This document shows, piece after piece, positions 34,327 to 45,208 of a stretch of DNA of 64,000 nucleotides (positions within the stretch are counted from its first letter, which is position 1; the number at the start of each line of letters is the position of its first letter). The notes under the pieces were generated by a model. The model ran no database searches. It saw only the letters and a program-made list of their open reading frames with translations, and was not told the origin of the DNA. The position numbers were made by a program, and so were the translations under genes. Origin of the DNA: Gentiana macrophylla (Eukaryota; Streptophyta; Magnoliopsida; Gentianales; Gentianaceae); NCBI GenBank assembly GCA_026214975.1, contig CM047806.1:76547491-76611490 (forward strand). The letters run 5' to 3'.

Positions 34327-36038
34327 TGTTGGACTTATTTCTATGTTTTAGTGATGAGTGCCAGACTAACTGTTATAGTGCAAAGGCAAAAAGATGTCTA
34401 GATCAAATGTATAGGTTTATTAGAGTTTGATCTTTGTATAGGTTTGATCAAACAAGCACTGTAAAGGTCAGCTGACTGAGTTCAGCAGACTAGTCTAGGT
34501 CAGTAGGGTAGTTAGGTCAGTAGACTTATCAGGAACCTGCTGAAGACTGAAGGCTGAGGGCTCAAACTCAGTTAATGAAGGCTAAGGGATCAAACTTAGT
34601 AATTAAAGTCAAGGATATGGAATCAGAATTTAGGCAAGTCTGTGATGACCTAAACTGATTACATATATGCAGTGTGTAAGGTCTAAGTTCCTTAAGTTGG
34701 ATGATGATTGGAACTTAGTTATTTGCAAAAAAGGTGTAATCTAACTTCACAAATAAAAGTTAGATAAAAGAAATCAGCTGCATTGTATTTGATACACAGC
34801 AAATTGCTTTTCAGCAGACTGATAGGTATTACAGCAGACTGATGAACCTGCTGATAATATACCTCGATTAATTCAAGATTACATTGGAAGATTACATGGA
34901 AAATGACAGCTAACAACCTCTGACCTATCAAACAAATCAGTGGTTGAGATTAAAAGGACGTTGGGATGATTCAGGATTTTATCCAATTGATATAAGTCAA
35001 GGGTGGACAGACTGCACTGTCAAAAAGGATTCTGACAGTGTCAGTCATATGAATAGTGACAGAAAGCAAGTCAAATGGGACAAAACAAGGAGCGGCTATA
35101 TTTGAATTTCAAATACAAGTCACATGCCATCCTACCTATAAATAGAGGACTTCCAACTCAGAAAAAGATGATGATTGATGAATTTTAAGAGAAAAACATA
35201 AGAAAGAATTCTGAGCTGAAAAACACCCTGCTGAACTTACTGAGCTTAAAGCTACTGATCCAGAGAAAATCTTCAAGTGTATTCTGTGTTCAAGCTACAT
35301 CAACTTTAATTACACACATGAAGACTGCAAGCTGCTGATTATATCATCCTAATCAAGCTGCTGTAACTGAACCATTTACTTGATTCAATCCTTATTTTAT
35401 AAAGAACCTGCTGAAGGCAGTGAAGCATCTGTTGGGTGTGAAAGACTGTTGTTTGTGGTGGAGCTGGTGAAGAGGCAATCCTACCCTTCAAGGACCAGTG
35501 GAAGACTTTGGAGCAGCAATCCTACCTGTTCCATGTGTTCAGTTTGTGAAGCCATAGTTATTGGTGAAGGACAAGCAACTTAGGAATCTTTGTAACAGCT
35601 ACATCAAAGATCTCTAGTGAATTACCTCCAACATCACAGGAGAAGAGTGGACTGACAGGATTACACCACCTGGAACCACTATAAAATTTGCCTACTTACC
35701 TTCTACACTTCTATTCTGCATTTAGTTTACTATACACATCAACCTACTGAATCTAGCAATTGAAATCACACACATACACTACTGAGTATCTAATACTTAG
35801 TATCATATTTAACAACAAGTAATAAGGCTTAATTTTTGATATAATTCCGCTGCACAAATTCAGTAAACTCAACTGTCAAGAGACTATGTGTATCGAGAGT
35901 TATCGAGGTATCAAGCAGACCATCGAGGTATCGCTGAGTGCCGGGTTGCTGAGTTTGTTAACTCCAAAAGTTTTAAGTGTTAAGTTTATTCACCCCCCCC
36001 CCTCTAAACTTAACCAAAGCCTTTTCAAGGGACCAACA
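34327..36038 (+). repeat. Copia-B 3' LTR
   Basis: It pairs with the 5' LTR, starting TGTTGGACTTATTTC and ending GGGACCAACA, with TATA box CTATAAATAGAG at 35136-35147. Near the end it has an 11-C run before CTCTAAACTTAACC. It is followed by TCCTC, the target duplication. It keeps CTG and CAG where the 5' LTR often shows TCG or CGA. Confidence 0.92.
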
Positions 36039-36043
36039 TCCTC

Positions 36044-36132
36044 AATCAACTGAACAACTATTAAAACCTTTCACTCTACTGAAGAAACTTTGTCTCATCT
36101 CGTGGAAACTTTTGGAGGTCAAACTGTTGAGC
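36044..36132 (+). pseudogene. Copia-A env-like fragment right of copia-B
   Basis: In a shifted frame it reads FHSTEETLSHLVETFGGQ, matching FHTSIEDTLSLLVGTFGG of copia-B near 31780-31830. It is the direct continuation of the env-like ORF broken at 5803. At about 36131-36135 homology switches to minus-strand RNase H, the second inversion breakpoint. Confidence 0.75.
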
Positions 36133-36568
36133 CACTTGTGTTATCACACATTATAGTGATTTCTCTTTCTTCAATCCCATAGTCTGTTAATTGTTGTCTT
36201 AGCCATAAGATTTGTGCACAACAACTTCCAGCAGCTATGTATTCTGCTTTAGCAGAGGAAGTTGATATATAATTCTGCTTCTTGCTGAACCAGGAAACAA
36301 GTCTATTACCCATCAGCTGACATGTTCCCGTGGTGCTTTTTCTGTCAATCTTGCATCCAGCATAATCAGAATCTGAGTAGGATATCACTTTGAAACTTCC
36401 TTCTTTACAGTATCATATTCCTACTCCTAGAGTTTCATTTAGATACTTGAAAATCCTTTTTATAATAGCTAAGTGACTTTCTTTTGGTTTTGATTGAAAT
36501 CTTGCACAAACACCTACTGCAAAGGATATATTTGGTCTGCTGGCTGTGAGATACATCCGACTTCCTAT
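36133..36568 (-). pseudogene. Copia-A RNase H, N-terminal part
   Basis: The minus-strand frame 36388-36119 reads SYSDSDYAGCKIDRKSTTG, KAEYIAAGSCCAQILWLRQQ and EITIMCDNTS, then leaves RNase H abruptly (GSTV). The lost C-terminus is found at 3482-3695 on the plus strand. Sequence 36389-36568 holds the linker from RT in broken frames ([19 protein letters not shown]). Confidence 0.85.
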
Positions 36569-37473
36569 CTATCTTCTGTATAAGGTCCGATCAACATCTT
36601 TACGCTCTTTGTCTTCATCCTGTCTGATGCTTGTACCCATAGTAGTTGTAATTTTGGTGCTACTTTCCATACCAAACTTCTTCAGTAGTTCCTTGGTATA
36701 CTTTGTTTGATGGATGAAGATTCCATCTTTCATTTGCTTGACTTGTAATCCCAAAAAGTAGTTCATTTCACTCGTCATACTCATCTGGAACTTACTTTTC
36801 ATGAGATTAGCAAACTTTTCACATAGTATTTCATTTTCAGAACCAAATATGATATCATCCACATATATTTGTACCAGTAAAGTGTTGTCTCCTTCACTGA
36901 TTTTGAAAAGAGTCTTATCAATGGTTCTTTTTGTAAAACCATTATTCACCAAGAATTGAAATAGAGTCTCATACCAATCTCTTGGTGCCTGTTTTAGTCC
37001 ATAAAGTGCCTTATTAAGTCTGTACACTTTATTTTCTTGATCTTTAACTTCAAAACCAGGAGGCTACTGTACATAATCCTCATATTCCAAAATGCCATTT
37101 AGAAATGCATTTTTACATCCATCTGATAAACTTTGAAGTTTTTGTGAGCAGCATATGACAAAAATAGTCTGATAGCTTCTAACCTTGAAACTGGGGCGTA
37201 TGTTTCATCAAAATCTATTCCTTCTTCTTGTGAATAGCCTTTTGCAGCCAGTTTGGCCTTATTTCTGACAATGGTACCAGATTCATCCAACTTGTTTCTG
37301 TAAACCCATTTTGTTCCAATGATATTCGCATGATCAGGCCTTTCAACTAATGTGCATACTTGATTTCTTTCAAACTCATTAAGTTCTTCTTGCATAGAAA
37401 TAATCCATTCAGGATCAACAATTGCTTCTTCAATAGCTTTAGGTTCTAGTTGAGATAGAAAGCAAGTGAACAT
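36569..37473 (-). pseudogene. Copia-A reverse transcriptase
   Basis: Frame 37473-37099 has [39 protein letters not shown] and [18 protein letters not shown] up to VYQMDVK. A shift there is followed by frame 37027-36569 with [19 protein letters not shown] and [14 protein letters not shown] (YVDD box intact). It is close in sequence to copia-B RT. It is broken and lacks any LTR context. Confidence 0.88.
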
Positions 37474-38600
37474 TGCTTATAGTCTTGACACCTTGTTGTA
37501 CATCACCAATTACTTGTTCAGGGGTTGTCCTTTAACCATTGTAAATCATTATTTGCTTGATTTACTAGACGGTCTGTTGTAGGTTCAGTAGGGGGATCAA
37601 CAGATCTTTCCGCATCTTCAGTTGCTGTATCAGTAGTATTATCAGCAGGTTCTTCAGTAGGGGCAACATTAGGTACAACTTCACTTCCAGAATCATAAAC
37701 TTTTTTTATCACTTAACATTCTTAGAATATTCACATACTCAGGGTCTGTGATTTCCAGATTTATAACAGGTTCTGGGACTTCCTTATCTTGTATTCTAGT
37801 GAACCTTGGTTCATCAAACACAACATGTATAGATTGTTCATGTTTAAGTGTTCTTTTGTTCAACACCCTGAAAGCCATGCTGACTAAAGAGTAACCCAAG
37901 AATATTCCTTCATCAGATTTTGGTTGAAGAGTCTTAAGTTTCTCCTTATGATTCCAGATAAAGCATTTACTCATAAATGGATGAAAGTAGGACATATTAG
38001 GCTTTCTTCCATTCCAAACTTTATAAGGTGTCTTGTCAAGATTTCTGTTTATAAAAGTTCTGTTATGTGTATAATAGGTTGTATTGATGGCTTCAACCCA
38101 ATACCTTTCTGGTAACTTTTCTATAAGGTGTCTTGTCAAGATTCCTATTTCTTCTTTCAGCAACCCATTCTACTGAGGGGTTTCGGTTGCTGCTAGTTGA
38201 TGCAACACATCATTCTGTTCACAGTACTATCTGATGACTTTGTTTAGTAACTTAATACAATTGTCTGCTATGATTTTTACTACTGTAACACTTTTCTCAT
38301 TCTGTAACCTCTTCAAAAGTTCATGCATCTTCTGTAGTGTTTCACTTTTCTTGTTCATAAAGATTACCCAAGTGTAACCTGAATAATCATCCACAACTAC
38401 AAGGGTATACTTCTTTCCAGTTATACTTGTTGGTATCACTGGTCCAAAAAGATCTATATGCATCAACTCCGAAACTCTCTTAGTATATTGTTGAGTCTTA
38501 GTCTTAAATCTTGCTTTTTTATGCTTCCTTTGTTGACAAGCATCACATATACCATCCTTCTTTTATGTGAATTTAGGCAGAACAGCCACCGACTTCTTTT
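37474..38600 (-). pseudogene. Copia-A integrase core and C-terminus
   Basis: Frame 38466-38227 carries MMHIDLFGPVIPTSITGKK with the first catalytic Asp. Its second catalytic region reads KIIADNCIKLLNKVIR, where copia-B has KIRSDEGTEFLNKVIR. The Asp-Glu/Gly catalytic context is therefore degraded. Frame 38163-37693 has the C-terminal KTPYKVWNGRKPNMSYFHPF. An acidic linker with TEEPADNTTDTATEDAE lies at 37712-37518. Several stops separate the frames. Confidence 0.82.
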
Positions 38601-39060
38601 TCACCTACAGATTGATATCATCAAAGTTTAGATGATTTAACTTCTTATGCCATAACCAGTTGAGTTCTGATTTTGTATGTACAATGAGACATGTTTCTGG
38701 TACAATAGTGGTACAGTCTAATATGTACATATTTTGTTGTCTTTTTCCAGCTAGTACTACTTGATGTGACATCTCACTTAAGACAATGTAGTGATCTTTG
38801 TCAAAAGTGACTCTATAACCCATGCCACAAAACTGGCTGGTGCTCAACAGGTTGTAGTCCAGCCCTTCAACATAAGCAACATTCTTGATTGTAAGACCAT
38901 TCTTCACTAGTATGCCATATCCTCTTGTGTATCCAGGTTTATCCTTGTTTCCAAAGGTGACTTTTGGTCCATACTTGGCAACAAAATCCATCAAACAATG
39001 CTTGCTCTTTGTCATATGTCTGGAACATCCATTGTCCAAATACCAGACACCCTACAAAAC
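38601..39060 (-). pseudogene. Copia-A protease and integrase zinc region
   Basis: Frame 39039-38605 starts at MDNGCSRHMTKSKHC, the copia protease site, with Asn in place of the usual Ser (D-N-G rather than D-S-G). It continues with YGPKVTFGNKDKPGYTRGYG and ends in ELNWLWHKKLNHLNFDDIN, the His part of the integrase zinc motif. The Cys part (CDACQQ-like) lies just downstream in another frame near 38.55 kb. Confidence 0.82.
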
Positions 39061-39842
39061 AAATTTAATGTGTTTTAGGTACCCAAACCTATTTGGGTCC
39101 ATGGTGGTCAGTGGTAAGCACAACCATTGGTATATTTCCATAAGTTCTTCATTGAAAGGTGTTGCACTTTTGTTCATATATGTATGGCACATTCACATAG
39201 TATCTTGTGTTGGATTGTGTAGCATTCATATATGGTTTCTAGCCTCTTTGTACATAGTGCTGTGCAAAGTGATTTCTGTTGTTAGATGCAGCAGTGTAAC
39301 CATAAGGTTGCTGTCTGTTAGGAAATTCCTTATATTGTGGTCTCTGTTGAGGCCTCTACTGAGTCCTTGCTGATTCCACCGCTGAGGTCTAGCGTTAGCA
39401 TAATGGGTAAACTTCTTGTTTCTAACAGCAGGTGCAGGAATATCCCAATCCTCACCGGCAGGGAACAATCTGCCTTCCCCCTAAGATAAGTATCCCTTGA
39501 ATGATTGACATTCTTAGGTTTGACATTATTATTCTTGGGATATTCTGGTTCTTGGCTGATCTTGGATTGGCCTTTGGGGTTCAGCAGATCCCGCAAAAGA
39601 TCTGTTATCAGCATGTCTTGAAGGTGCAGTCGACATTCTTTTGGATTTACCCTTGTTGTTAGGTACAACTGTCTTTTTAGATTTTAGATTTTGCTTCTTT
39701 GAAGCATTCTCAGAAGGCTTAAATGCCTCAACAGCCTTCTGGGGTATAGGATTTTGTGCAGCTACAAACTCAGGACCAATCCTGGCACTAGGTTAAACAG
39801 CCTTACTGGATCCATTATTACAAAGTTGTTGAATGTCGAATC
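39061..39842 (-). pseudogene. Copia-A gag C-terminal extension
   Basis: Frames 39668-39330 and 39468-39226 show KNVNHSRDTYLRGKADC and the SLPVRIGIF/FPAGEDWDIP pair, matching the copia-B gag extension at about 25.8 kb. The DPNRFGYLK-like lead-in to protease lies near 39.08 kb. At 39842 the sequence is cut by copia-C after GAATC; it resumes at 49130. Confidence 0.7.
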
Positions 39843-40606
39843 TGTTGGAAATATTATTTTTGTTTTGATGATGATTCGTCACAAAATTAGACAAATCACT
39901 TACAACCCATGATGATGAAGTCGTAACTAACTGTTATAGTGCATAATGAAAGAAGAAGCAAGAAATGGTCTAGAGATAAATGTATAAGTTCTATCTAGAG
40001 TTTGAACTTTGTATAGGTTGTTCCAGACAAGCATTGTAATAGAATAGGAACTAGGCGAACAGCTGAGTCACAACAAGAAAACTAAGTTATAGCAAGAAAA
40101 TTGAATATGCACATGAAGAACTGAGGGTTCAAACTCAGTTATGCTAGAACTGAAGAAAATAAGTTCGCTGAGGGACACAGACTCAGTTGGCTAATCTAGA
40201 AGACTCGAAAAAGCGATGGACCTGCACTCGATTATAGAAAATCAAGAATCGAGGTGGAAAACTCGTTAGAAGTCGATTAAGTCGTGACTATAAGTCGATT
40301 CGTGCAAGTCTGTGGTGACAAATCGAAGTTATAGATCATGTAAAATCGAATAATCTTAAGGACAAAGATTATCGATTACTGGATAAGAAGAAATCGATTG
40401 GTGTACTCGACTTAGTCAATTGAAGTCGAGATATTAAGTATACAAGGTACTCAGTTTTGAAGAAGAGTAGAAAACTGAGTTAAGGCCTTGTTAAATTTAA
40501 ACTGATTATACGACAAAAGATCGTACATGTGAACGTTGGCTAAACGACAAGTGTAACGGCTACAAGAGCTAGTGACCGTTACATCACCCCTATAAATACA
40601 CAAGAG
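39843..40606 (+). repeat. Copia-C LTR copy 1, truncated
   Basis: It matches the first 765 or so bases of LTR copies 2 and 3, including the TATA box TATAAATA at 40591-40598. It ends at CACAAGAGA, where the full LTR continues ATCACC. From there it joins interior sequence equal to about 45945. The join shares a few bases (AAGAAAAG), consistent with a microhomology deletion of about 3.1 kb. Confidence 0.85.
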
Positions 40607-42039
40607 AAAAGAAAAATCTTTGTTGAAGAAGAATCAAGTGAAATCTCAGATTCTAGTTCAAGTGAGACTGTGAGTTTGGATGACAGAACTCTGAGAAGAC
40701 AGAAAAGGATGTGGAACAAGTTTCAAGCAAAGAAAAATGAAACTGAGGACGTAATTGAAATTGAGGATGAAACTGAAGAAAGTGAAGGAAGCGAGTCTGA
40801 TGAATTTGAAGAAAGTGAACGTAATGAAACTGAAGAAAGTGAACAGAATAAAGATGAAGAAATTAAAGGAGCTGATGATGAAACTGAAGATAGTGAATCT
40901 TCAACTGAGTTGTATGGGGAATACACTGAAAAACAGAGAGAAGCTGTGGAAGACGCAGAATTTTGTGAAGCTGAAAAGGAACTGACAGTTCATGATACTC
41001 AAACTGGCTCCTCATCGCAAGTTCATGAGGCTTCCACAAGTGATTGGAAATCGAAGAATTTCAACCTCCTCAAATCAGAATCAAGAAAAATCGAAAGGAT
41101 GGGAAGAGACCATTGAAATGTGATGCAAACTCTACAGCAGCAGCTCTTTGAATTACATGATTTCATTGGAAGATCACATTTCTCAGGTCTATTCGAATAC
41201 TCTAACCTCATCACCCTCCATAGATTATTTGAAGATTGTTATCGCTTATCTTCAAACAAGGGGAAAATAAAGTTTGGAGATGAAGTTGAAGGTGATACTG
41301 TCAATACTGAAAAGGCCTATGCCCTACAATTGATTAAAGAACAAGATGAACAAATAGACTCTGATCTACAGACCATTGATCTGCTATCTACTCGAAGGAA
41401 TGAAGAAGAAATTGACACTCTGTTTGAGGAATTGATTAAAAGAGAGACCTTCATTGAAACCAGAACTGAAGAAGATGAAGATAACGCAGTTCAAGTTGTC
41501 TTTGAGCATCGTGAAGAAACTTGTAACCTGTGATCGATTGCAAGAGGGTCTACAAGCGAAAAAAAGACAGAGGACAAGAACTAAGGGGAAGTCGAACCAG
41601 AAAGGGAAGATGAAAAGGAACCGTAAAGAAAAATCGAAAAGAAAAACTTAATCTCATTTCGGATGAAGAAGAAAAACTGATGGAAGAGGAAATCAAGGAA
41701 ATTCTGATCAAGCTCAAGAACAAAGACAATGAAGAGGCTAATCGCTTGATCAGTGAATATATGGAGATCAAGCCTAGATATGGTGAATCTGTTGAAGAAG
41801 GGAAACAAAGAAGGATTATGGAAACAAAAAGGAGCATCTTTCTTGGTGAAAAGATATTGGCTCTTGAAAAAGAGGTTGTAATTTTATTCAGTTATAACTC
41901 AGTTTGTTTCATTTTGAATCTTGTAATAAACTTGGCTGTTCTAGTTTGCTATCTTAATTTGTTTCGTTATGATTTCTTGCACTATTCTTTTATTATTGCT
42001 TTTAGGGAGGGTTATGATACATCATCAAAAAGGGGAAAT
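40607..42039 (+). pseudogene. Copia-C env-like ORF, copy 1, 3' part only
   Basis: It matches 45945-47376 closely. Frame 40670-41116 carries MWNKFQAKKNETEDVIEIED and a Glu/Ser-rich tract; frame 41120-41533 has MMQTLQQQLFELHDF and EQIDSDLQTIDLLSTRR. The last part, 41680-42081, ends in the hydrophobic run described for copy 2. Compared with copy 2, many CTG sites read TCG or TCA, which alters or shifts the frame. N-terminal env-like sequence and gag are missing. Confidence 0.8.
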
Positions 42040-43785
42040 TGTTGGAAATATTATTTATGTTTTGATGATGATTCGTCATGAAATTAGACAAATCACTTAC
42101 AACCCATGATGATGAAGTCAGAATTAATCAGTTATAGTGCATAATGAAAGAAGAAGCAAGAAATGGTCTAGAGATAAATGTATAAGTTCTATCTAGAGTC
42201 CGAACTTTGTATAGGTTGTTTTGAGCACAAGCATTGTAATAGAATAGAACTAGGCGAACAAATTGAGTCACAACAAGAAAACCGAGTTATAGCAAGAAAA
42301 GCGAATATGCACATGAAGAATCGAGGGTTCAAACTCGGTTATGCTAGAATCAAGAAGATAAGTTCGCTAAGGGACCTGAGACTCGGTTGGCTTATCTAGA
42401 AGACTAAAGAACCGAGGACACAGACTTAGTTCGCGAAAAATCAAGAATCGAGGGGGAAACTCGATTAGAAGCCCGATTAAGTCATGACTATAAGTCGGGA
42501 TTCGTGCAAGTCTGTGGTGACACAAATCGAGTTATAGATCATGTAAAACCGAATAATCTTAAGGACAAAGATTATCGATTACTCGGATAAGAAGAAAGCG
42601 ATTGGTGTACTCGACTTAGTCAATTGAAGTCGATATTAAGTATACAAGGTACTCGATTTTGAAGAAGAGTAGAAAATCGAGTTAAGGCCTTGTTAAATTT
42701 AAACCGACTATACGACAAAAGATCGTACATGTGAGCGTTGGCTAAGCGACAAGTGTAACGGCTACAAGAGCTAGTGACCGTTACATCACCCCTATAAATA
42801 CACAAGAGAATCACTTAAAAAAAGAGAGACAGAGATGAGGATCAGAAAAGAGCTTTACAAGCATATATTCAAAGATCCAAATCCAGATCCGCAAAATCGA
42901 GATCGATATATCTAGAAAAGGGGAAGCCAACGGAATTGCCTTGAAGACTTCACAGAAAGATCCAAGAACCCATTGAGGGGAAAGAAGGCATCTTGGAGCT
43001 ACAAAGTCGATCCGGAAGAATCAGATGACTCACCGAATTAATCCTTGATTAATTCTAAACCTAACCTTTGTGAAAAAGGGTTGGGTGTGCATAGTGTGAA
43101 GGAGCAATTCTACCTTTCTTCATCTGATTGCAACTTAGTTGCCACGGTATTAGTGCGATTCGAGGGTGTGTGTTGGTATTAGTGGTGAGTGGTGAAGGAG
43201 CAATTCCACCTCCGAAGATCGAGTGTGTGCGAGGATGAAGGAGCAATCTCACCATTCTTCATTTTGTGTAGACAGTGAAACTAGGGTGTCGTGAAGGATT
43301 TGTCATAGTGCTAGGATTTTGTAACGGTTATCTCATTATTCTAGTGATACCTCCTACGCCATGGGAGAAGGGGAGCGACGGGATTACACCACCGGAACTT
43401 CCACAAACAAATCTTGTGTTGATTTACTTTATGCATTTGTGTTTGTTTTATTTATTGCATTATCACTCTGCAAACACTAGACACTGAGTCAGCACAGAAC
43501 TGATACATAGAGAGTCTTAGAACTTAAATGACACATCTATTGCACTAAAGGCTAGTTTTATCCGCTGCCAGTTAACAAGACTAAATATAAGTCAGCATTG
43601 ACTTATATTCAGTTGAGCTAACCGAACTCCGCACAAGTTAAGGGATAGGAACAAAACTGAATGGAAGATCAGTTTGAGTTTCAGAGAAACTCAGTTCCTG
43701 GGGCTTTTCCAGCTCAGGATTAGTTTTTGGTGACAAGTTTATTCACCCCCCCTCTAAACTTGTGTTAGCCTTTCCAAGGGACCAA
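42040..43785 (+). repeat. Copia-C LTR copy 2
   Basis: A full-length LTR of about 1746 bp, preceded by a polypurine tract AAAAGGGGAAAT. TATA box TATAAATA lies at 42793-42800. It ends GGGACCAA and runs directly into TTGGTATCGGAGC, apparently lacking the final CA-A that LTR copy 3 would predict. It shows more TCG/CGA swaps against copy 3 than copy 1 does. Confidence 0.88.
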
Positions 43786-44010
43786 TTGGTATCGGAGCGA
43801 TTCTTTCTTTTGAAGGTGATCCAAATCGTTTACCGCTTCAAGGTTCATTTGTTTCTGATACCAACAATTGGTATCGGAGAAGTGTTTCTGTTTTGAAGAG
43901 ATCCATTACTGATCCAGTATCAGTTTGTCTATTTTGAAGTAACTGGCCATCAGTTATTTCCGATACCAACAATTGGTATCGGAGCAAATCTTCCTTTTGG
44001 AAGAGATCTG
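43786..44010 (+). repeat. Copia-C primer binding site in three tandem copies
   Basis: TTGGTATCGGAG, the initiator-Met-type PBS core, occurs right after the LTR (43786), then again at about 43870 and 43974. Each of the later two is preceded by GATACCAACAA, so LTR end plus PBS is repeated. Spacing is about 85 and 105 bp. The unit also repeats TTTTGAAG/TTTGGAAGAGATC strings. GATACCAACAATTGGTATC is itself a palindrome. Confidence 0.75.
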
Positions 44011-44106
44011 AATTGTTACTGCTCAAGGAGATAACTGTGCATCAGTTATTTGTTCGAAGCATCCAGTTGTTGAAGACCCCTAACTGTATCAGTTCACTTA
44101 GTTTCA

Positions 44107-44841
44107 ATGTCTACATCTAGAGCTAGAAGTTGGCTTACTCACCCCCTGACTAATTGCTTGCAAAATATATCTGATTTTTAGGATCAAATGATCGAAAGGT
44201 TCAGTGCAACAAATTCATATACAAATCCAGAACCTCAACTCAGTGATGAAGTGAATACAAACTTTAATGTTCACATTAACGAATCCAGAGGAGTTCCATC
44301 ACTAAGAGACCTCTCAAAAGAAGAAGGAATAGAGTTGTTGCAAGTGGTTGTTGATACAAAAGATTCATCACAGCAACAAAAGAGTGTACATTCAAATCCT
44401 AAAACAGCATCAAATCATCAAGAAAAGGTGCATTCTTCAAATCAGTTATCATTTGCTGAACTCAGTCTGAGAAACTCTGATCTTGTCATGGTAACTAAAA
44501 AACTTACGATGGAACTAAAATTAAAAGACATGGAACTTGACAAAGCAAAAGATTGGAATGAGTTTCTTGAAACCGAGGTGTCAAATCTAGCTGAAAGATT
44601 AATGTCTAGTAAATTTGACAAAAGCAATGATAATCTCCCACCCCTACCCAGTCTTGAGACTTCAAAAAGTATAAACTTTAGAAATCAAGATACTGGAAGA
44701 TCTAGTGGATTACACAAGGAAACTAAAAATGTTAAATCTAAAAGAATCCTTGTGAAATCAACTAAGATTGAGCGTAATGGTTTATCCAGAAAAGAGATGA
44801 GAAGGTTTAATTCTCTCAACATTGGCGAAAGTAATACTTGA
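44107..44841 (+). pseudogene. Copia-C gag C-terminal remnant
   Basis: A frame from ATG 44107 (MSTSRARSWLTHP) meets TAG after 24 codons and reopens at MIERFSATNSYTNPEPQ (44188), running to 44841. It contains a coiled-coil-like part (KLTMELKLKDMELDKAKDW) and a basic end. It is followed by TGPKRYG/KVWVPKK frames, the lead-in that precedes protease in sireviruses. There are no capsid-type core and no CCHC knuckles, so this is only the gag tail. Whether it is translated is unknown. Confidence 0.6.
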
Positions 44842-45208
44842 GAATTAACTCACCGGACCCAAAAGGTATGGGTACCGAAGAAAACTTAAACTGTTTTGCA
44901 GGAAAAGTCAGTTCACATTGCAAAATCCTCAGAAAACTGACTTCTATACAAGACTGAAAAGGCAAAGGCTGATGAAGGACAAATTGGTCAAAAGAAGTAA
45001 ACTTTCCAGCTACCATCTGACATTTGGGCTGACATGACAAATCACTCGATGCCACGTGTCTATCTGAAGAGAAAAAGTAAATGTACATCCTTACATAATC
45101 CCATTGATTATGACACGACTCTTATTTGAAAACGATTGCAAAACAAAATCTTGACGAAATCCTGCTCACCCAAAATCAAGCATTCAAGGATCCCTAACTC
45201 AAAAATCA
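44842..45208 (+). other. Copia-C junction where pol is missing
   Basis: The gag-end string GGGTACCGAAGAAAAC and CTGTTTTGCAGG (about 44870-44903) would lead straight to protease in a full element. Instead about 300 bp of noncoding sequence leads to the env-like ATG. All of pol is absent without leftover pieces that I can see. Confidence 0.65.

Larger units (their letters stand above)
5804..36038 (+). mobile_element. Copia-B: near-complete Sirevirus-type Ty1/copia retrotransposon
   Basis: Long terminal repeats lie at 5804-7486 and 34327-36038, both starting TGTTGGACTTATTTC and ending GACCAACA. Flanking 5-bp duplications are identical (TCCTC at 5799-5803 and 36039-36043). Between them, in order: initiator-Met-type PBS, gag with two CCHC knuckles, protease, integrase, RT, RNase H, a 4-kb env-like region and a polypurine tract. 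Without the inserted gypsy the element is about 13.9 kb. The gypsy split gag. Several frameshifts are present, many at CTG/CAG positions that may be sequence artefacts. Confidence 0.9.

Noticed and set aside
43863..43990. GATACCAACAATTGGTATC palindrome as an operator or terminator
   Set aside because: It is explained by the LTR end (CCAACA) meeting the PBS (TTGGTATC), repeated in tandem.
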